A stretch of 64,000 bases of DNA from Microbacterium paraoxydans (GTDB lineage: Bacteria > Actinomycetota > Actinomycetes > Actinomycetales > Microbacteriaceae), in assembly GCF_019056515.1 (NCBI RefSeq), contig NZ_CP064873.1, forward strand, positions 2,480,001 to 2,544,000, given 5' to 3'. Under the pieces are notes generated by a model that ran no database searches, was not told the DNA's origin, and worked only from the letters and a program-made list of their open reading frames with translations. Shown here one piece after another: positions 38,542 to 46,584 of the stretch; positions within the stretch are counted from its first letter, which is position 1; each line of letters opens with the position of its first letter. Made by a program: the position numbers and the translations under genes.

Positions 38542-39012
38542 GTGAAATCGCGCCTTGTCGCGTCTGCCGCCATCAGCGCCCTCGTTCTGCTCGGCGCGAC
38601 CGGGTGCACGTTCATCACGCCGCAGTCGACGAAGATCGAGTACGCGGCCTCCGACGGCGTGAACGTGTCGGACGAGGACGGCCCCATCGCCGTCCGGAAC
38701 GCCCTCATCATCGCGAACGAAGACGGCACGGCCGGGAACTTCGTGGGCGCGGTCGTCAACCCGACGCAGGACCGCGCCACCCTGACGGTCTCCCTCGAGG
38801 GCGGCGAGCCGTTCATGATCACCGTGCCCGCCGGCGGATCGGTCAGCCTCGGCGCCGACCAGGAGCCGGTGGAGATCGTCGGCCTCGACACCATGCCCGG
38901 CGCCACCGTCGCGATGCACTTCCAGTCCGGCGACTCCGCGGGTGTGACCACGCAGGTGCCCGTCCTCGACGGCACCCTGCCGTACTACTCGGACCTCGCT
39001 CCGCAGGACTGA
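38542..39012 (+). CDS. LpqE-like lipoprotein
   Basis: A 156-residue secreted lipoprotein. The signal peptide ends in the lipobox LGATGC with acylated Cys22, and the mature part is an all-beta domain. In mycobacteria the divergent neighbour of carD is lpqE, and the same arrangement holds here, so I take it as that family by synteny. Function is unknown; a copper-chaperone-like beta fold is possible. It starts with GTG after GGAGGACC, and TAGAAT at 38501-38506 is a likely -10 box. Confidence 0.8.
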   Translation: MKSRLVASAAISALVLLGATGCTFITPQSTKIEYAASDGVNVSDEDGPIAVRNALIIANEDGTAGNFVGAVVNPTQDRATLTVSLEGGEPFMITVPAGGSVSLGADQEPVEIVGLDTMPGATVAMHFQSGDSAGVTTQVPVLDGTLPYYSDLAPQD

Positions 39013-39024
39013 GTCCGCAGACAG

Positions 39025-39064
39025 ACAAGAGAGGCCGGCACCCACGGGTGCCGGCCTCTCTTGT
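39025..39064. terminator. Bidirectional terminator between lpqE-like and regX3
   Basis: Perfect 19-bp inverted repeat (arm ACAAGAGAGGCCGGCACCC) with a two-base centre between convergent genes. Its ends supply short T-runs on both strands. Confidence 0.85.
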
Positions 39065-39070
39065 GTGCGG

Positions 39071-39754
39071 TCACCCCTCGAAGCGATACCCCAGGCCGCG
39101 GACGGTCACCAGCATCACCGGTTCGCTCGGGTTCTCCTCGATCCGCGAGCGGATGCGCTTGATGTGCACGTCGAGCGTCTTGGTGTCGCCGAAGTAGTCA
39201 CTCCCCCACACCCGGTCGATGAGCTGGCCGCGCGTGAGCACCCGGCCGGAGTTGCGCATCAGCACCTCCAGCAGCTCGAACTCCTTCAGCGGCATGTTGA
39301 TCTGCTCGCCGGCCACCGCCACCGTGTGCCGATCGATGTCGAGCGAGACGCGCCCGCCCTCGAGCACCCGCTCGTCGAGCTCGGCCTCCGCCTGCACCAC
39401 CCGCCGCAGCACCGCCCGCATCCGGGCGAGCAGCTCCCGCGACGAGTACGGCTTGGTGATGTAATCGTCCGCGCCGAGCTCGAGCCCCACGACGATGTCG
39501 ACCTCGGAGTCCTTCGCCGTCAGCATGATGATGGGCACGGCCGACGTGGACCGGATCTGACGGCACACCTCGGTCCCCGGCATGCCGGGCAGCATGAGGT
39601 CGAGCAGCACGATGTCGGCACCGCGCTCCCGGAAGGCCGTCAGCGCACCAGGGCCGTCCTCGGCGATCTCCACCTCGTAGCCTTCGCGGCGCAGCAGGTA
39701 GGCGAGCGGGTCGGCGAGGTCGGGCTCGTCTTCGACGAGAAGGATGCGGGTCAT
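39071..39754 (-). CDS. regX3: Response regulator RegX3/PhoP type
   Basis: A 227-residue OmpR-family regulator with receiver Asp9/Asp52 (VLLDLMLPGMPG), Thr in IIMLTAKDSEVD and Lys in YITKPYSSREL, plus a winged helix (about 130-225). High similarity in form to mycobacterial RegX3, the phosphate-starvation activator, and position next to senX3 support the name. The ATG overlaps the senX3 stop. It is expected to bind PHO boxes such as that before pstS in this window. Confidence 0.92.
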   Translation of the reverse strand: MTRILLVEDEPDLADPLAYLLRREGYEVEIAEDGPGALTAFRERGADIVLLDLMLPGMPGTEVCRQIRSTSAVPIIMLTAKDSEVDIVVGLELGADDYITKPYSSRELLARMRAVLRRVVQAEAELDERVLEGGRVSLDIDRHTVAVAGEQINMPLKEFELLEVLMRNSGRVLTRGQLIDRVWGSDYFGDTKTLDVHIKRIRSRIEENPSEPVMLVTVRGLGYRFEG

Positions 39755-40974
39755 GCGGTCTCTCCGTTTCGGACGCGCGTCGCCCCGGTGGCGGGGACGG
39801 CCTTGCGCGCGCGCTTCTTCTTGCTCTTCTTGCCCTGCCCGGTGTTCGCGGGGGCGTCGATCCGGGGCAGGCGGATGGTGAACGTGGACCCGCGGCCCGG
39901 GCGCGACCACAGCCGCACCTCTCCTCCGTGCCGCTGGGTGGCGTGCTTGACGATGGACAGCCCGAGGCCGGTGCCGCCGGTGCGCCGGGAGCGGGCCTCG
40001 TCCGCGCGGTAGAACCGCTCGAAGATGCGCTCGCGGTCGGCCTCCGCGATCCCGATGCCCTGGTCGGAGACGGCGATCTCCACGACGTCGTCGTCGGCCT
40101 TCACCCCGACGCCCACCCGGGAGCCGCGGGGCGAGTAGACGATGGCGTTGGCGATGAGGTTGCCGACGGCCTCGATGAGGATCTGCGCGTCGCCGCGGAC
40201 CCAGACGCCGCGATCTCCACCGCGGGCGAGCTCCACACCGGCGGAGTCGGCCTGCACGACGTGGGCTTCGATCGAAGAGGCGATGACTTCGTCGATCGAG
40301 ACCGGGGCGACCTCGGTCAGCCCGTCCTCCGCCTGCAGCCGGGACAGACTCATGATGCGTCCGGTGAGCTGACCGAGACGGCCGGCCTCCGCCGAGATCC
40401 GCGACGCGAACGCCCGCACCTGGGCGGGGTCGTCGGCGGCGGACTCGATGGCCTCGGCGAGCAGGCTCACGGCACCGACGGGCGTCTTGAGCTCGTGGCT
40501 CGTGTTGGCCACGAAGTCACGGCGCATCTGGTCGAGGCGCTCCTGCTCGGTCACGTCGCGGATGATGAGGAGCACGAGGCGCGTGCCGATGGCGCTCGCC
40601 CTGGCCGACACGAGGCGGGGGTCGAGGCTGAGACCGCCGCGGGTGATGCGCAGCGACTCGGTCGCCGTCTCCCCCGTCGAGCGGACGCCCCGCACGAGCT
40701 GCCGGAGCTCCGGGTTCTCGAGAGTCGATCCGACCTCGATCCCGAACCGTGCGGCGGCTTTCGACGTGGCGAGCACGAGGCCGGAGACGTCGACCACGCA
40801 CGCGGCGTCGTCCATGCTGCGCAGCACGTCGGTGATCCCGGGCGGGATCGCCATCGACGTCTCCTCCTCCGCCCGCGCCCGCGCCCGATACGCCCAGACG
40901 ACGAGGAGCGAGAGGCCCACCCCGATCGCCAACCCGATGGCGAGGGAGGACAGCGCGAGCTGCGGCAGGGTCAT
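39751..40974 (-). CDS. senX3: Phosphate-sensing histidine kinase SenX3/PhoR type
   Basis: A 407-residue kinase with one N-terminal membrane helix (about 7-29), a PAS-like domain (45-140), HisKA with phosphohistidine 160 (ANTSHELKTPVGAV) and HATPase_c (NLIANAIVYSPRGS, GGTGLGLSIVKHA). A Lys/Arg-rich tail of about 25 residues follows. There is no outer sensor loop, in keeping with SenX3, which is thought to read phosphate status through the Pst system and PhoU. I chose the ATG at 40974; an in-frame GTG lies 24 bases upstream. It overlaps regX3 by 4 bp and is divergent from phoU. Confidence 0.9.
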   Translation of the reverse strand: MTLPQLALSSLAIGLAIGVGLSLLVVWAYRARARAEEETSMAIPPGITDVLRSMDDAACVVDVSGLVLATSKAAARFGIEVGSTLENPELRQLVRGVRSTGETATESLRITRGGLSLDPRLVSARASAIGTRLVLLIIRDVTEQERLDQMRRDFVANTSHELKTPVGAVSLLAEAIESAADDPAQVRAFASRISAEAGRLGQLTGRIMSLSRLQAEDGLTEVAPVSIDEVIASSIEAHVVQADSAGVELARGGDRGVWVRGDAQILIEAVGNLIANAIVYSPRGSRVGVGVKADDDVVEIAVSDQGIGIAEADRERIFERFYRADEARSRRTGGTGLGLSIVKHATQRHGGEVRLWSRPGRGSTFTIRLPRIDAPANTGQGKKSKKKRARKAVPATGATRVRNGETA

Positions 40975-41046
40975 GACTCCAGCGTAGAGCGCGTTCACCG
41001 TCGATCCGGCGGGTTTCCGCGCCATCCCGGGGAGCGGAGACGTACT

Positions 41047-41075
41047 ATTCACTCGCTGGGCACCGTTCGTTAACC
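41047..41075. promoter_or_regulatory. Degenerate PHO-box-like repeats between senX3 and phoU
   Basis: Three seven-base units at an exact 11-bp period: ATTCACT (41047), GGGCACC (41058) and GTTAACC (41069). Each resembles the GTTCACC unit seen perfectly before pstS. The location between senX3 and phoU would suit RegX3 autoregulation. The match is partial. Confidence 0.45.
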
Positions 41076-41188
41076 TTCGGAGCAGACAATCGCTTCAGGC
41101 CTGCGCGCGCGCAGTGCTCTCCCCGCGGACGCCCCGCCGCCCCGCGCTGGACCGTCAGCCGGGATCCGAATGAAAGGTTGCGCCCACC

Positions 41189-41887
41189 ATGCGCGAAGTC
41201 TTCCACCAGTCCCTCGAGGACCTGCAGTCCCGCCTCGTCGAGATCGCCGAGCTCGTCACGGTCTCCATCGACAAGGCGACCCGCGCGTTCGCCACGAGCG
41301 ACGTCGCGCTGGCCGAGGAGGTCATCGCCGACGACGCGAAGATCGACGAGCTCGCCGTCGCGCTGGACGAGCAGGCCATCGAGATCCTCGCCCGACAGCA
41401 GCCGGTCGCGCGCGACCTCCGGATCGTCGTCACGGCGCTCCGCGTCAGCGCGTCCCTGGAGCGGATGGGCGACATGTCCGAGCACATCGCCCAGCTCGCC
41501 CGCCTGCGCTTCCCGGAGCGCGCGATCCCGAAGGGCCTGAAGGGCACGTTCGTGAAGATGGGCGAGCTGGACGTGGAGATCTCCCGCACGCTCACGGAGC
41601 TGCTCCGAACCCAGGATCTGAAGTTCGCCGACGCGATCCGCAACGCCGATGACGACGTGGACGAACTGCACGCCAGCGTCTTCGAGAAGGTGCTGAGCGA
41701 CAACTGGAAGGGCGAGGCCGTCGCCACGGTCGACGCGACACTCGCCAGCCGCTACCACGAGCGGTTCGCGGACCACGCGGTCGCCGTCGCCAAGAAGGTC
41801 GTCTACCTCGCGACGGGCGACTGGCACGTCGAGGAGGAGGACATCGCCCTCGCGGTGGAGCAGCAGGAGCAGCTCGGCCACGCCTGA
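41189..41887 (+). CDS. phoU: Phosphate signalling protein PhoU
   Basis: A 232-residue all-helical protein made of two three-helix repeats. The metal-binding signatures SLERMGDMSEHIAQLAR (first half) and RYHERFADHAVAVAKKV (second half, EryaDHA-like) are present. PhoU links the Pst transporter to the SenX3/PhoR kinase and keeps the response off when phosphate is plentiful. It lies opposite senX3-regX3 and about 8 kb from pstSCAB. GAAAGG precedes the ATG by 10 nt. Confidence 0.94.
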   Translation: MREVFHQSLEDLQSRLVEIAELVTVSIDKATRAFATSDVALAEEVIADDAKIDELAVALDEQAIEILARQQPVARDLRIVVTALRVSASLERMGDMSEHIAQLARLRFPERAIPKGLKGTFVKMGELDVEISRTLTELLRTQDLKFADAIRNADDDVDELHASVFEKVLSDNWKGEAVATVDATLASRYHERFADHAVAVAKKVVYLATGDWHVEEEDIALAVEQQEQLGHA

Positions 41888-41906
41888 CGAGACCCCGCCT
41901 CATCGC

Positions 41907-41946
41907 CGAGACCCCCTGCTGCAGTCGCCTGCGGCAGGGGGTCTCG
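41907..41946. terminator. Hairpin terminator between phoU and gpmA
   Basis: Perfect 13-bp stem (arm CGAGACCCCCTGC) with a 14-base loop between two convergent genes; it can serve both strands. Confidence 0.75.
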
Positions 41947-41966
41947 ACGTGAAACCGGGGGCTCGG

Positions 41967-42716
41967 TTACTTCTTGCCCTGGGCGGCCACGGCCGCGGCA
42001 CCGGCGGCGGCGGCCTCCGGGTCGAGGTACCGGCCGGGACCGGTCGGCGCGTTGTTCTCGTCGAGCTCGTACACCAGCGGAATGCCGGTCGGGATGTTCA
42101 GGCCGGCGATGTCGTCGTCGCTGATGCCCTCGAGGTGCTTGACGAGGCCGCGCAGCGAGTTGCCGTGCGCGGTCACGAGGACGGTCTTACCGGCTTCCAG
42201 GTCGGGGACGATCTCCGCGTCCCAGTACGGCAGGAGGCGGTCGATGACGAGCTTGAGCGACTCCGTGCGCGGCACCTCGCCGTCGATGCCCTCGTAGCGG
42301 GCGTCGCCCACCTGGCTGAACTCGCTCGCGTCGTCCAGCGGGGGCGGCGGCACGTCGAACGAGCGGCGCCACAGCTGGAACTGCTCCGGACCGAACTCCT
42401 CGAGCGTCTGCGCCTTGTCCTTGCCCTGCAGCGCCCCGTAGTGGCGCTCATTGAGCCGCCAGGAGCGCTTCACCGGGATCCACAGCCGGTCGGCGGCATC
42501 CAGCGCGATGTCGGCGGTCTGGATCGCCCGGCTCAGCAGGGACGTGTGCAGCACGTCGGGCAGGATGCCGAACTCGGCGAGCAGCTCACCGCCGCGACGG
42601 GCCTCGTTCTTGCCCTGCGCGGTCAGGCGGACATCCACCCAGCCGGTGAAGAGGTTCAGTTCGTTCCACTCGCTCTGGCCGTGGCGGAGCAGGATCAGGG
42701 TGCGCTTCGCAGTCAT
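41967..42716 (-). CDS. gpmA: 2,3-bisphosphoglycerate-dependent phosphoglycerate mutase
   Basis: A 249-residue histidine-phosphatase-superfamily enzyme interconverting 3- and 2-phosphoglycerate in glycolysis. The phosphohistidine is His12 ([11 protein letters not shown]), and [11 protein letters not shown] and [15 protein letters not shown] complete the active site. The C-terminus is Ala-rich. A TAAACT box (42723-42728, minus strand) lies six bases before the ATG, so the mRNA appears leaderless. In mycobacteria gpm1 also neighbours senX3-regX3. Confidence 0.95.
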   Translation of the reverse strand: MTAKRTLILLRHGQSEWNELNLFTGWVDVRLTAQGKNEARRGGELLAEFGILPDVLHTSLLSRAIQTADIALDAADRLWIPVKRSWRLNERHYGALQGKDKAQTLEEFGPEQFQLWRRSFDVPPPPLDDASEFSQVGDARYEGIDGEVPRTESLKLVIDRLLPYWDAEIVPDLEAGKTVLVTAHGNSLRGLVKHLEGISDDDIAGLNIPTGIPLVYELDENNAPTGPGRYLDPEAAAAGAAAVAAQGKK

Positions 42717-42775
42717 GTCGCCAGTTTATCCGGGGCGCGCAGCGGGCACAGCGGCGGAGGAGGGAGGATGGACGC

Positions 42776-43597
42776 ATGGCGTCATCTCCCCTCGGTCGGC
42801 CGACCCGCGGCACGACAGGGACGAACCGGCTGCGTCGGAACGACCGGTGGATCGCCGCCTCCCCCGCCTTCCGACGCGCGGCCGACCCCCTCGTCGTCGA
42901 CCTCGGTTTCGGGGCGAGCGGGGTGACCGCGTTCGAGCTGGCCGCCCGACTGCGACGCGTGCGGCCGGACGCGGAGGTGCGCGGTCTGGAGCTCGACCCG
43001 GACCGGGTGGCCACCGCGGAGCAGCAGCTCGCCGAGGTCCGGGCCGGCCGCACGCCCTTCCCCGCCGACCTCCGCGTCTCCTTCGCCCGCGGCGGGTTCG
43101 AGGTACCACTCCCCGGCGGTCGGCGCCCCGCCGTCATCCGGACGATGAACGTCCTGCGGCAGTATGACGAGGCCGAGGTCGCCGCCGCCTGGCAGACGAT
43201 GGCGCACCGCCTCGCGCCGGACGGGCTCCTGGTGGAGGGCACCTGCGACGAGATCGGGCGCGTGGCGAGCTGGGTCGATGTCGATCCTGGCGGCATGCCG
43301 CTCCGCTTCACCGTCTCCCTCCGCCTCCGCGGGCTCGAGGTCCCGAGCATCGTGGCGGAGCGGCTGCCCAAGGCCCTCATCCACCGCAACGTCCCCGGCG
43401 AGCGCATCCACGCCCTGCTCGTCGACCTGGACCGGGAGTGGGAGCGCGCTGCTCCCCTGTCGACCTTCGGGGCCACGCAGCGCTTCCTCGCCGCGGTGAC
43501 CGCGCTACGCGATCAGGGCTGGCCTGTGCAGGGCGGACGGAGCCGGTGGCGGCTGGGCGAGCTCACCCTGCCGTGGGACGCCGTGGCACCGGCCTGA
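42776..43597 (+). CDS. Class I SAM-dependent methyltransferase
   Basis: A 273-residue protein with a Rossmann methyltransferase core: motif I LVVDLGFGASGVTAFELA (about 40-57), the acidic end of strand two (GLELDPDRV) and a motif IV region (RTMNVLRQYDEAEV). The C-terminal part is specific to an actinobacterial family found near gpm and mycothiol genes. Substrate unknown. It is divergent from gpmA. Confidence 0.8.
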   Translation: MASSPLGRPTRGTTGTNRLRRNDRWIAASPAFRRAADPLVVDLGFGASGVTAFELAARLRRVRPDAEVRGLELDPDRVATAEQQLAEVRAGRTPFPADLRVSFARGGFEVPLPGGRRPAVIRTMNVLRQYDEAEVAAAWQTMAHRLAPDGLLVEGTCDEIGRVASWVDVDPGGMPLRFTVSLRLRGLEVPSIVAERLPKALIHRNVPGERIHALLVDLDREWERAAPLSTFGATQRFLAAVTALRDQGWPVQGGRSRWRLGELTLPWDAVAPA

Positions 43598-43612
43598 CCA
43601 GGGTCCGGTGTC

Positions 43613-44728
43613 TCAGAGCCCGGCGTCGCGGGGATCGGGCGCCGTGGGTCGGCGGGACAGCCGCGTCAGGCGCGGGATGTCCGCGGTGGCGCCGGCGTCG
43701 GCCGGGACGATGATCTGCTGGGACGCGGCGATGTCGATCCCCTCGGCCCGGACGACGAGATCGCCGATCGGGGCGCGACGGGACAGGAGGGCGAGGGCGA
43801 TCGGCCCGTCCTCATGATGCCGCGCGGAGGAGGTGACGTGCCCGACCTCGTCATCGCCCGCGAACACGGGGGCTCCGGGTTCCGGAAGCACGGCGTCGCT
43901 GCCGTCGAGCTGGAGCAGTGCGAGCCGCCGCGGTGGATGACCGAGGTTGTGCACCTTCGCGACGGTCTCCTGCCCGCGGTAGCAGCCCTTGTTCAGGTGC
44001 ACGGCGCTGCGGAGCCAGTCCGACTCGTGCGGCAGCGATCGCTCGTCCACCTCGGCCGCCCACCGCGGGCGCCAGGCGGCGATGCGCAGCGCTTCGGCGG
44101 CGAGGAGTCCGGCGGCATCCTCCCGATCGAGCTCCGCGGCGAGCGCCCGCGCCGCCGTCCCGGGCACGATGCCGACCCGCCAGGCGAGGTCGGCCCCGGG
44201 GTGCGCGGCCACGTCGGCGTACTGATGGCCGCCGACGGCGACCTGCTGCCACGGGTCGACCCAGATCCGCACGTAGTCGAGGCCGCGCACGCGCTCGGCC
44301 GCGGGTCCGCCGTCGACGAAGCCGAGCAGCGCGAGGTCGGGGCGCAGCTCGACCGTGGCCTGGGTGCGGAACTTCATCCGCGTCAGCCACGTCGCGAGCC
44401 CCTCGGCATCGCCGGCATCCGCCAGGAGCCAGGTCGAGGTGCCGTCGTCGAGGACGCCGGCCGCGTGCTCCACCCGTCCCTGCGGATCGAGGACGAGGAG
44501 CTCGGTGCTCTCCCCCGCGCGCAGGCGACCCACCGCCTGCGACGTGATGGAGTCGAGCCAGGGGAGGCGTTCGGGACCGGACACCTCGATGACCGTCCGG
44601 TCGTCGAGGGGCGCGATCGCCGTTCCGGCCGCGAGGCGGCGCTGCTCCCGGAACGGATCACCGAAGTGGGCGATCCCGCGCTCCCCCGCTGTCGCGCCGG
44701 GGACGCCGTCGAAGACGCTGGTGCTCAC
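43613..44728 (-). CDS. ygfZ: YgfZ/GcvT-domain folate-binding protein
   Basis: A 371-residue protein of the YgfZ family, a tetrahydrofolate-dependent factor that supports iron-sulfur enzyme maturation or repair. The diagnostic motif KGCYRGQE is present near residue 248 in LNKGCYRGQETVAKVHN, and the GcvT-like N-terminal domain (30-190) and C-terminal barrel are of normal length. It starts with GTG after GGAG. It is 12 bp downstream of the nitrobindin-like gene, a pairing conserved in actinobacteria. Confidence 0.9.
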   Translation of the reverse strand: MSTSVFDGVPGATAGERGIAHFGDPFREQRRLAAGTAIAPLDDRTVIEVSGPERLPWLDSITSQAVGRLRAGESTELLVLDPQGRVEHAAGVLDDGTSTWLLADAGDAEGLATWLTRMKFRTQATVELRPDLALLGFVDGGPAAERVRGLDYVRIWVDPWQQVAVGGHQYADVAAHPGADLAWRVGIVPGTAARALAAELDREDAAGLLAAEALRIAAWRPRWAAEVDERSLPHESDWLRSAVHLNKGCYRGQETVAKVHNLGHPPRRLALLQLDGSDAVLPEPGAPVFAGDDEVGHVTSSARHHEDGPIALALLSRRAPIGDLVVRAEGIDIAASQQIIVPADAGATADIPRLTRLSRRPTAPDPRDAGL

Positions 44729-44740
44729 CGTGTGCTCCGT

Positions 44741-45343
44741 TCAGACGCGGGCGAGACGCGCCGAGGCGTGCGCCCGCAGAGGTGTGCCGAGGGCGGCGAT
44801 GTCCCACGCCCACAGCAGGTGCCCGTCGACGAGTCCGTACATCCGCGAGGCGGAGCCGTAGTCCTTGGCACCGGCGCCGCGCACGATCGCGTCCGACGCG
44901 AGGTCGACCCGCGGTCCGTTGATCTCGCCGAGGTAGTACTCGAGCATGCCGTCCGAGCGCGCCAGCGACACCTCGAGCGGGAACGCGCCGTTGTCCGACC
45001 GCAGCGCCTCCACGTCGTCGACCGTGCGGGTGACGGGAGTCGCCGTCGGCGGCAGCAGCGCCGGTCCCGCGTCGGTCGCCGCGGCCGGACGCGCCAGACG
45101 CCAGAAACCGGACTCGGCGGTCAGCGGGACGGCGGGCGCACCCTCGTCACCGACGAAGGTCGCCGTGGCCGCGTAGTTGAGGAACGGTCCCCCGTCGTGG
45201 CTGAAGCTGACGCGATGCGTGAACTCGCCCTGCAGACGCTCCTCGCCGACCGGGTAGTCGATCACCCCGGACCCCTCCCACACGCCGATCAGCCACGCCA
45301 GCGGGGCGAGGTCGGCGGGAAGGTCGGTGGGGAGTTCGATCAT
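44741..45343 (-). CDS. Nitrobindin-like heme-binding protein (FABP/DUF1794 family)
   Basis: A 200-residue ten-stranded beta-barrel protein of the nitrobindin (THAP4/FABP-like) family. The opening LAWLIGVWEGSGVIDYP and the central LNYAATATFV match the conserved barrel. The usual proximal heme His near the C-terminus is not obvious in my reading: the end is HLLWAWDIAALG, whose His may correspond. Members bind ferric heme and may handle nitric oxide or peroxynitrite. It is the middle gene of a small minus-strand operon with ygfZ. Confidence 0.82.
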   Translation of the reverse strand: MIELPTDLPADLAPLAWLIGVWEGSGVIDYPVGEERLQGEFTHRVSFSHDGGPFLNYAATATFVGDEGAPAVPLTAESGFWRLARPAAATDAGPALLPPTATPVTRTVDDVEALRSDNGAFPLEVSLARSDGMLEYYLGEINGPRVDLASDAIVRGAGAKDYGSASRMYGLVDGHLLWAWDIAALGTPLRAHASARLARV

Positions 45344-45347
45344 GTCG

Positions 45348-45461
45348 TCAGCGCTGGCCGCGGAAGAGGTTGCGCAGCACCACGGCCGACACGAAAACGA
45401 TCGCGAGGCTCGCCAGGCCGAGCAGGCCGATGAAGAAGATTTCGAGCGCCATGATGTCCAT
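45348..45461 (-). CDS. Very small single-helix membrane protein
   Basis: A 37-residue reading frame: a short acidic start, one long hydrophobic helix (about 8-29) and a basic end (RNLFRGQR), so N-out/C-in topology is likely. GGAGG lies just upstream; the second ATG at 45452 has the better spacing, so the product may be 34 residues. It ends 4 bp before the nitrobindin-like start, as expected for an operon partner. No family recognised. Its conservation cannot be judged here. Confidence 0.45.
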   Translation of the reverse strand: MDIMALEIFFIGLLGLASLAIVFVSAVVLRNLFRGQR

Positions 45462-45490
45462 GACCTCCACCTTACCCCCGGCGATCCGGG

Positions 45491-45781
45491 TCAGGAGGGG
45501 ATGAGGGCGGCCAGGCCGAAGCCGACCGAGATGATCCCCATCAGCAGCAGCGCACCGGTCACGCTGCTCGCGACGCGGAAGATGAAGCCCTGCGTGCGCC
45601 CGTACCAGAGCTGCGCGGCGAAGGACAGCAGCACCACCGCCCCGAAGCCGACCAGCATCCAGGGGATGCGCCACTCCTCCGGAGCGAAGATCCCGATGAC
45701 GATGCTGCCGACGAACGCGGTCGCCCAGACCGCGATGACGCCGGTGAAGGCGTTGCGGGGCGCGAGTGCCGGTTCTGACAT
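45491..45781 (-). CDS. Small membrane protein, three helices
   Basis: A 96-residue protein with three hydrophobic helices (about 15-35, 42-62 and 70-93). I recognise no family. The start is set at ATG 45781 (GGAGA just before it); an upstream ATG at 45799 lacks a ribosome site. It precedes the tiny membrane protein, the nitrobindin-like gene and ygfZ on the same strand and may head that operon. Confidence 0.7.
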   Translation of the reverse strand: MSEPALAPRNAFTGVIAVWATAFVGSIVIGIFAPEEWRIPWMLVGFGAVVLLSFAAQLWYGRTQGFIFRVASSVTGALLLMGIISVGFGLAALIPS

Positions 45782-45849
45782 GTCTCCATTCTTGCGCATC
45801 GGTGGCCGCTATCATGGCGGCACGGCGTCGATCCCCCCGCCGGTGAGGA

Positions 45850-46539
45850 GTGCGCGTGGCCCTGGTGCTGGTTCTGACCAATGCTCCGCTCTCGGAGCAG
45901 GTGCTGCCCGCCCTCGAGCTGCTGAGCCATCGCACGCGGCAGATCCCGGCGGAGCCGGCGCAGCTGATCAATGCCCCGGAGTACGACATCGTGATCGTCG
46001 ACGGCCGCCACGACCTCGTCGGGGCGAAGTCGCTGTGCCGACTGCTGCGGGCCACCGGACAGGACGCACCGCTCCTGCTCGTGGTGACCGAGGGCGGCAT
46101 GAGCGCGCTGTCGGGCGAGTGGGGCATCGACGACGTCCTGCTGGCGACGGCCGGTCCTGCGGAGATCGACGCACGCGTGCGTCTGGCGCTCGCGCGACGG
46201 GACGAGGTCGCCGAACCGGCGCGCGTGCAGGCCTCCGGCGTCACGATCGACGAGCAGTCCTACTCGGCCAAGCTCCACGGGCGGCCGCTGGACCTCACCT
46301 ACAAGGAGTTCCAGCTCCTGCACTTCCTCGCCACCCACCCGTCCCGGGTGTTCACCCGCGAGCAGCTGCTCAGCGAGGTGTGGGGGTACGACTACTTCGG
46401 CGGCACCAGGACCGTCGACGTGCACGTGCGACGGCTCCGCGCCAAGCTCGGCGATCAGGAGCAGATCATCGGCACCGTGCGCAACGTCGGGTACCGCTTC
46501 AACGTCTACGAGGACGACAGCCTGGTCGGCTCGCGCTGA
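45850..46539 (+). CDS. glnR: GlnR-like orphan OmpR-family regulator
   Basis: A 229-residue regulator resembling actinobacterial GlnR, the nitrogen-assimilation regulator. The receiver-like domain keeps one conserved Asp (Asp51, VIVDGRHDL) and the segment [24 protein letters not shown], but lacks the full phosphorylation pocket (no paired acidic residues at the N-terminus). GlnR works as an orphan, unphosphorylated homodimer. The winged helix (about 130-222) ends [13 protein letters not shown]. It starts at GTG. A TATCAT box at 45810-45815 fits the promoter. No partner kinase is adjacent. Confidence 0.85.
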   Translation: MRVALVLVLTNAPLSEQVLPALELLSHRTRQIPAEPAQLINAPEYDIVIVDGRHDLVGAKSLCRLLRATGQDAPLLLVVTEGGMSALSGEWGIDDVLLATAGPAEIDARVRLALARRDEVAEPARVQASGVTIDEQSYSAKLHGRPLDLTYKEFQLLHFLATHPSRVFTREQLLSEVWGYDYFGGTRTVDVHVRRLRAKLGDQEQIIGTVRNVGYRFNVYEDDSLVGSR

Positions 46540-46544
46540 CCGCC

Positions 46545-46577
46545 GTTCACACGCCCGACACCTGCCGGTGCTTAGAT
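46545..46577 (+). promoter_or_regulatory. Probable ppk promoter with partial PHO box
   Basis: GTTCACA (46545-46551) and CGACACC (46556-46562) are 11 bp apart in phase, resembling two PHO-box units, the second weak. TTAGAT (46572-46577) lies seven bases before the ATG at 46585, consistent with a leaderless mRNA. RegX3 control of ppk is known in mycobacteria; here it is inference. Confidence 0.5.
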
Positions 46578-46584
46578 GTACCCC

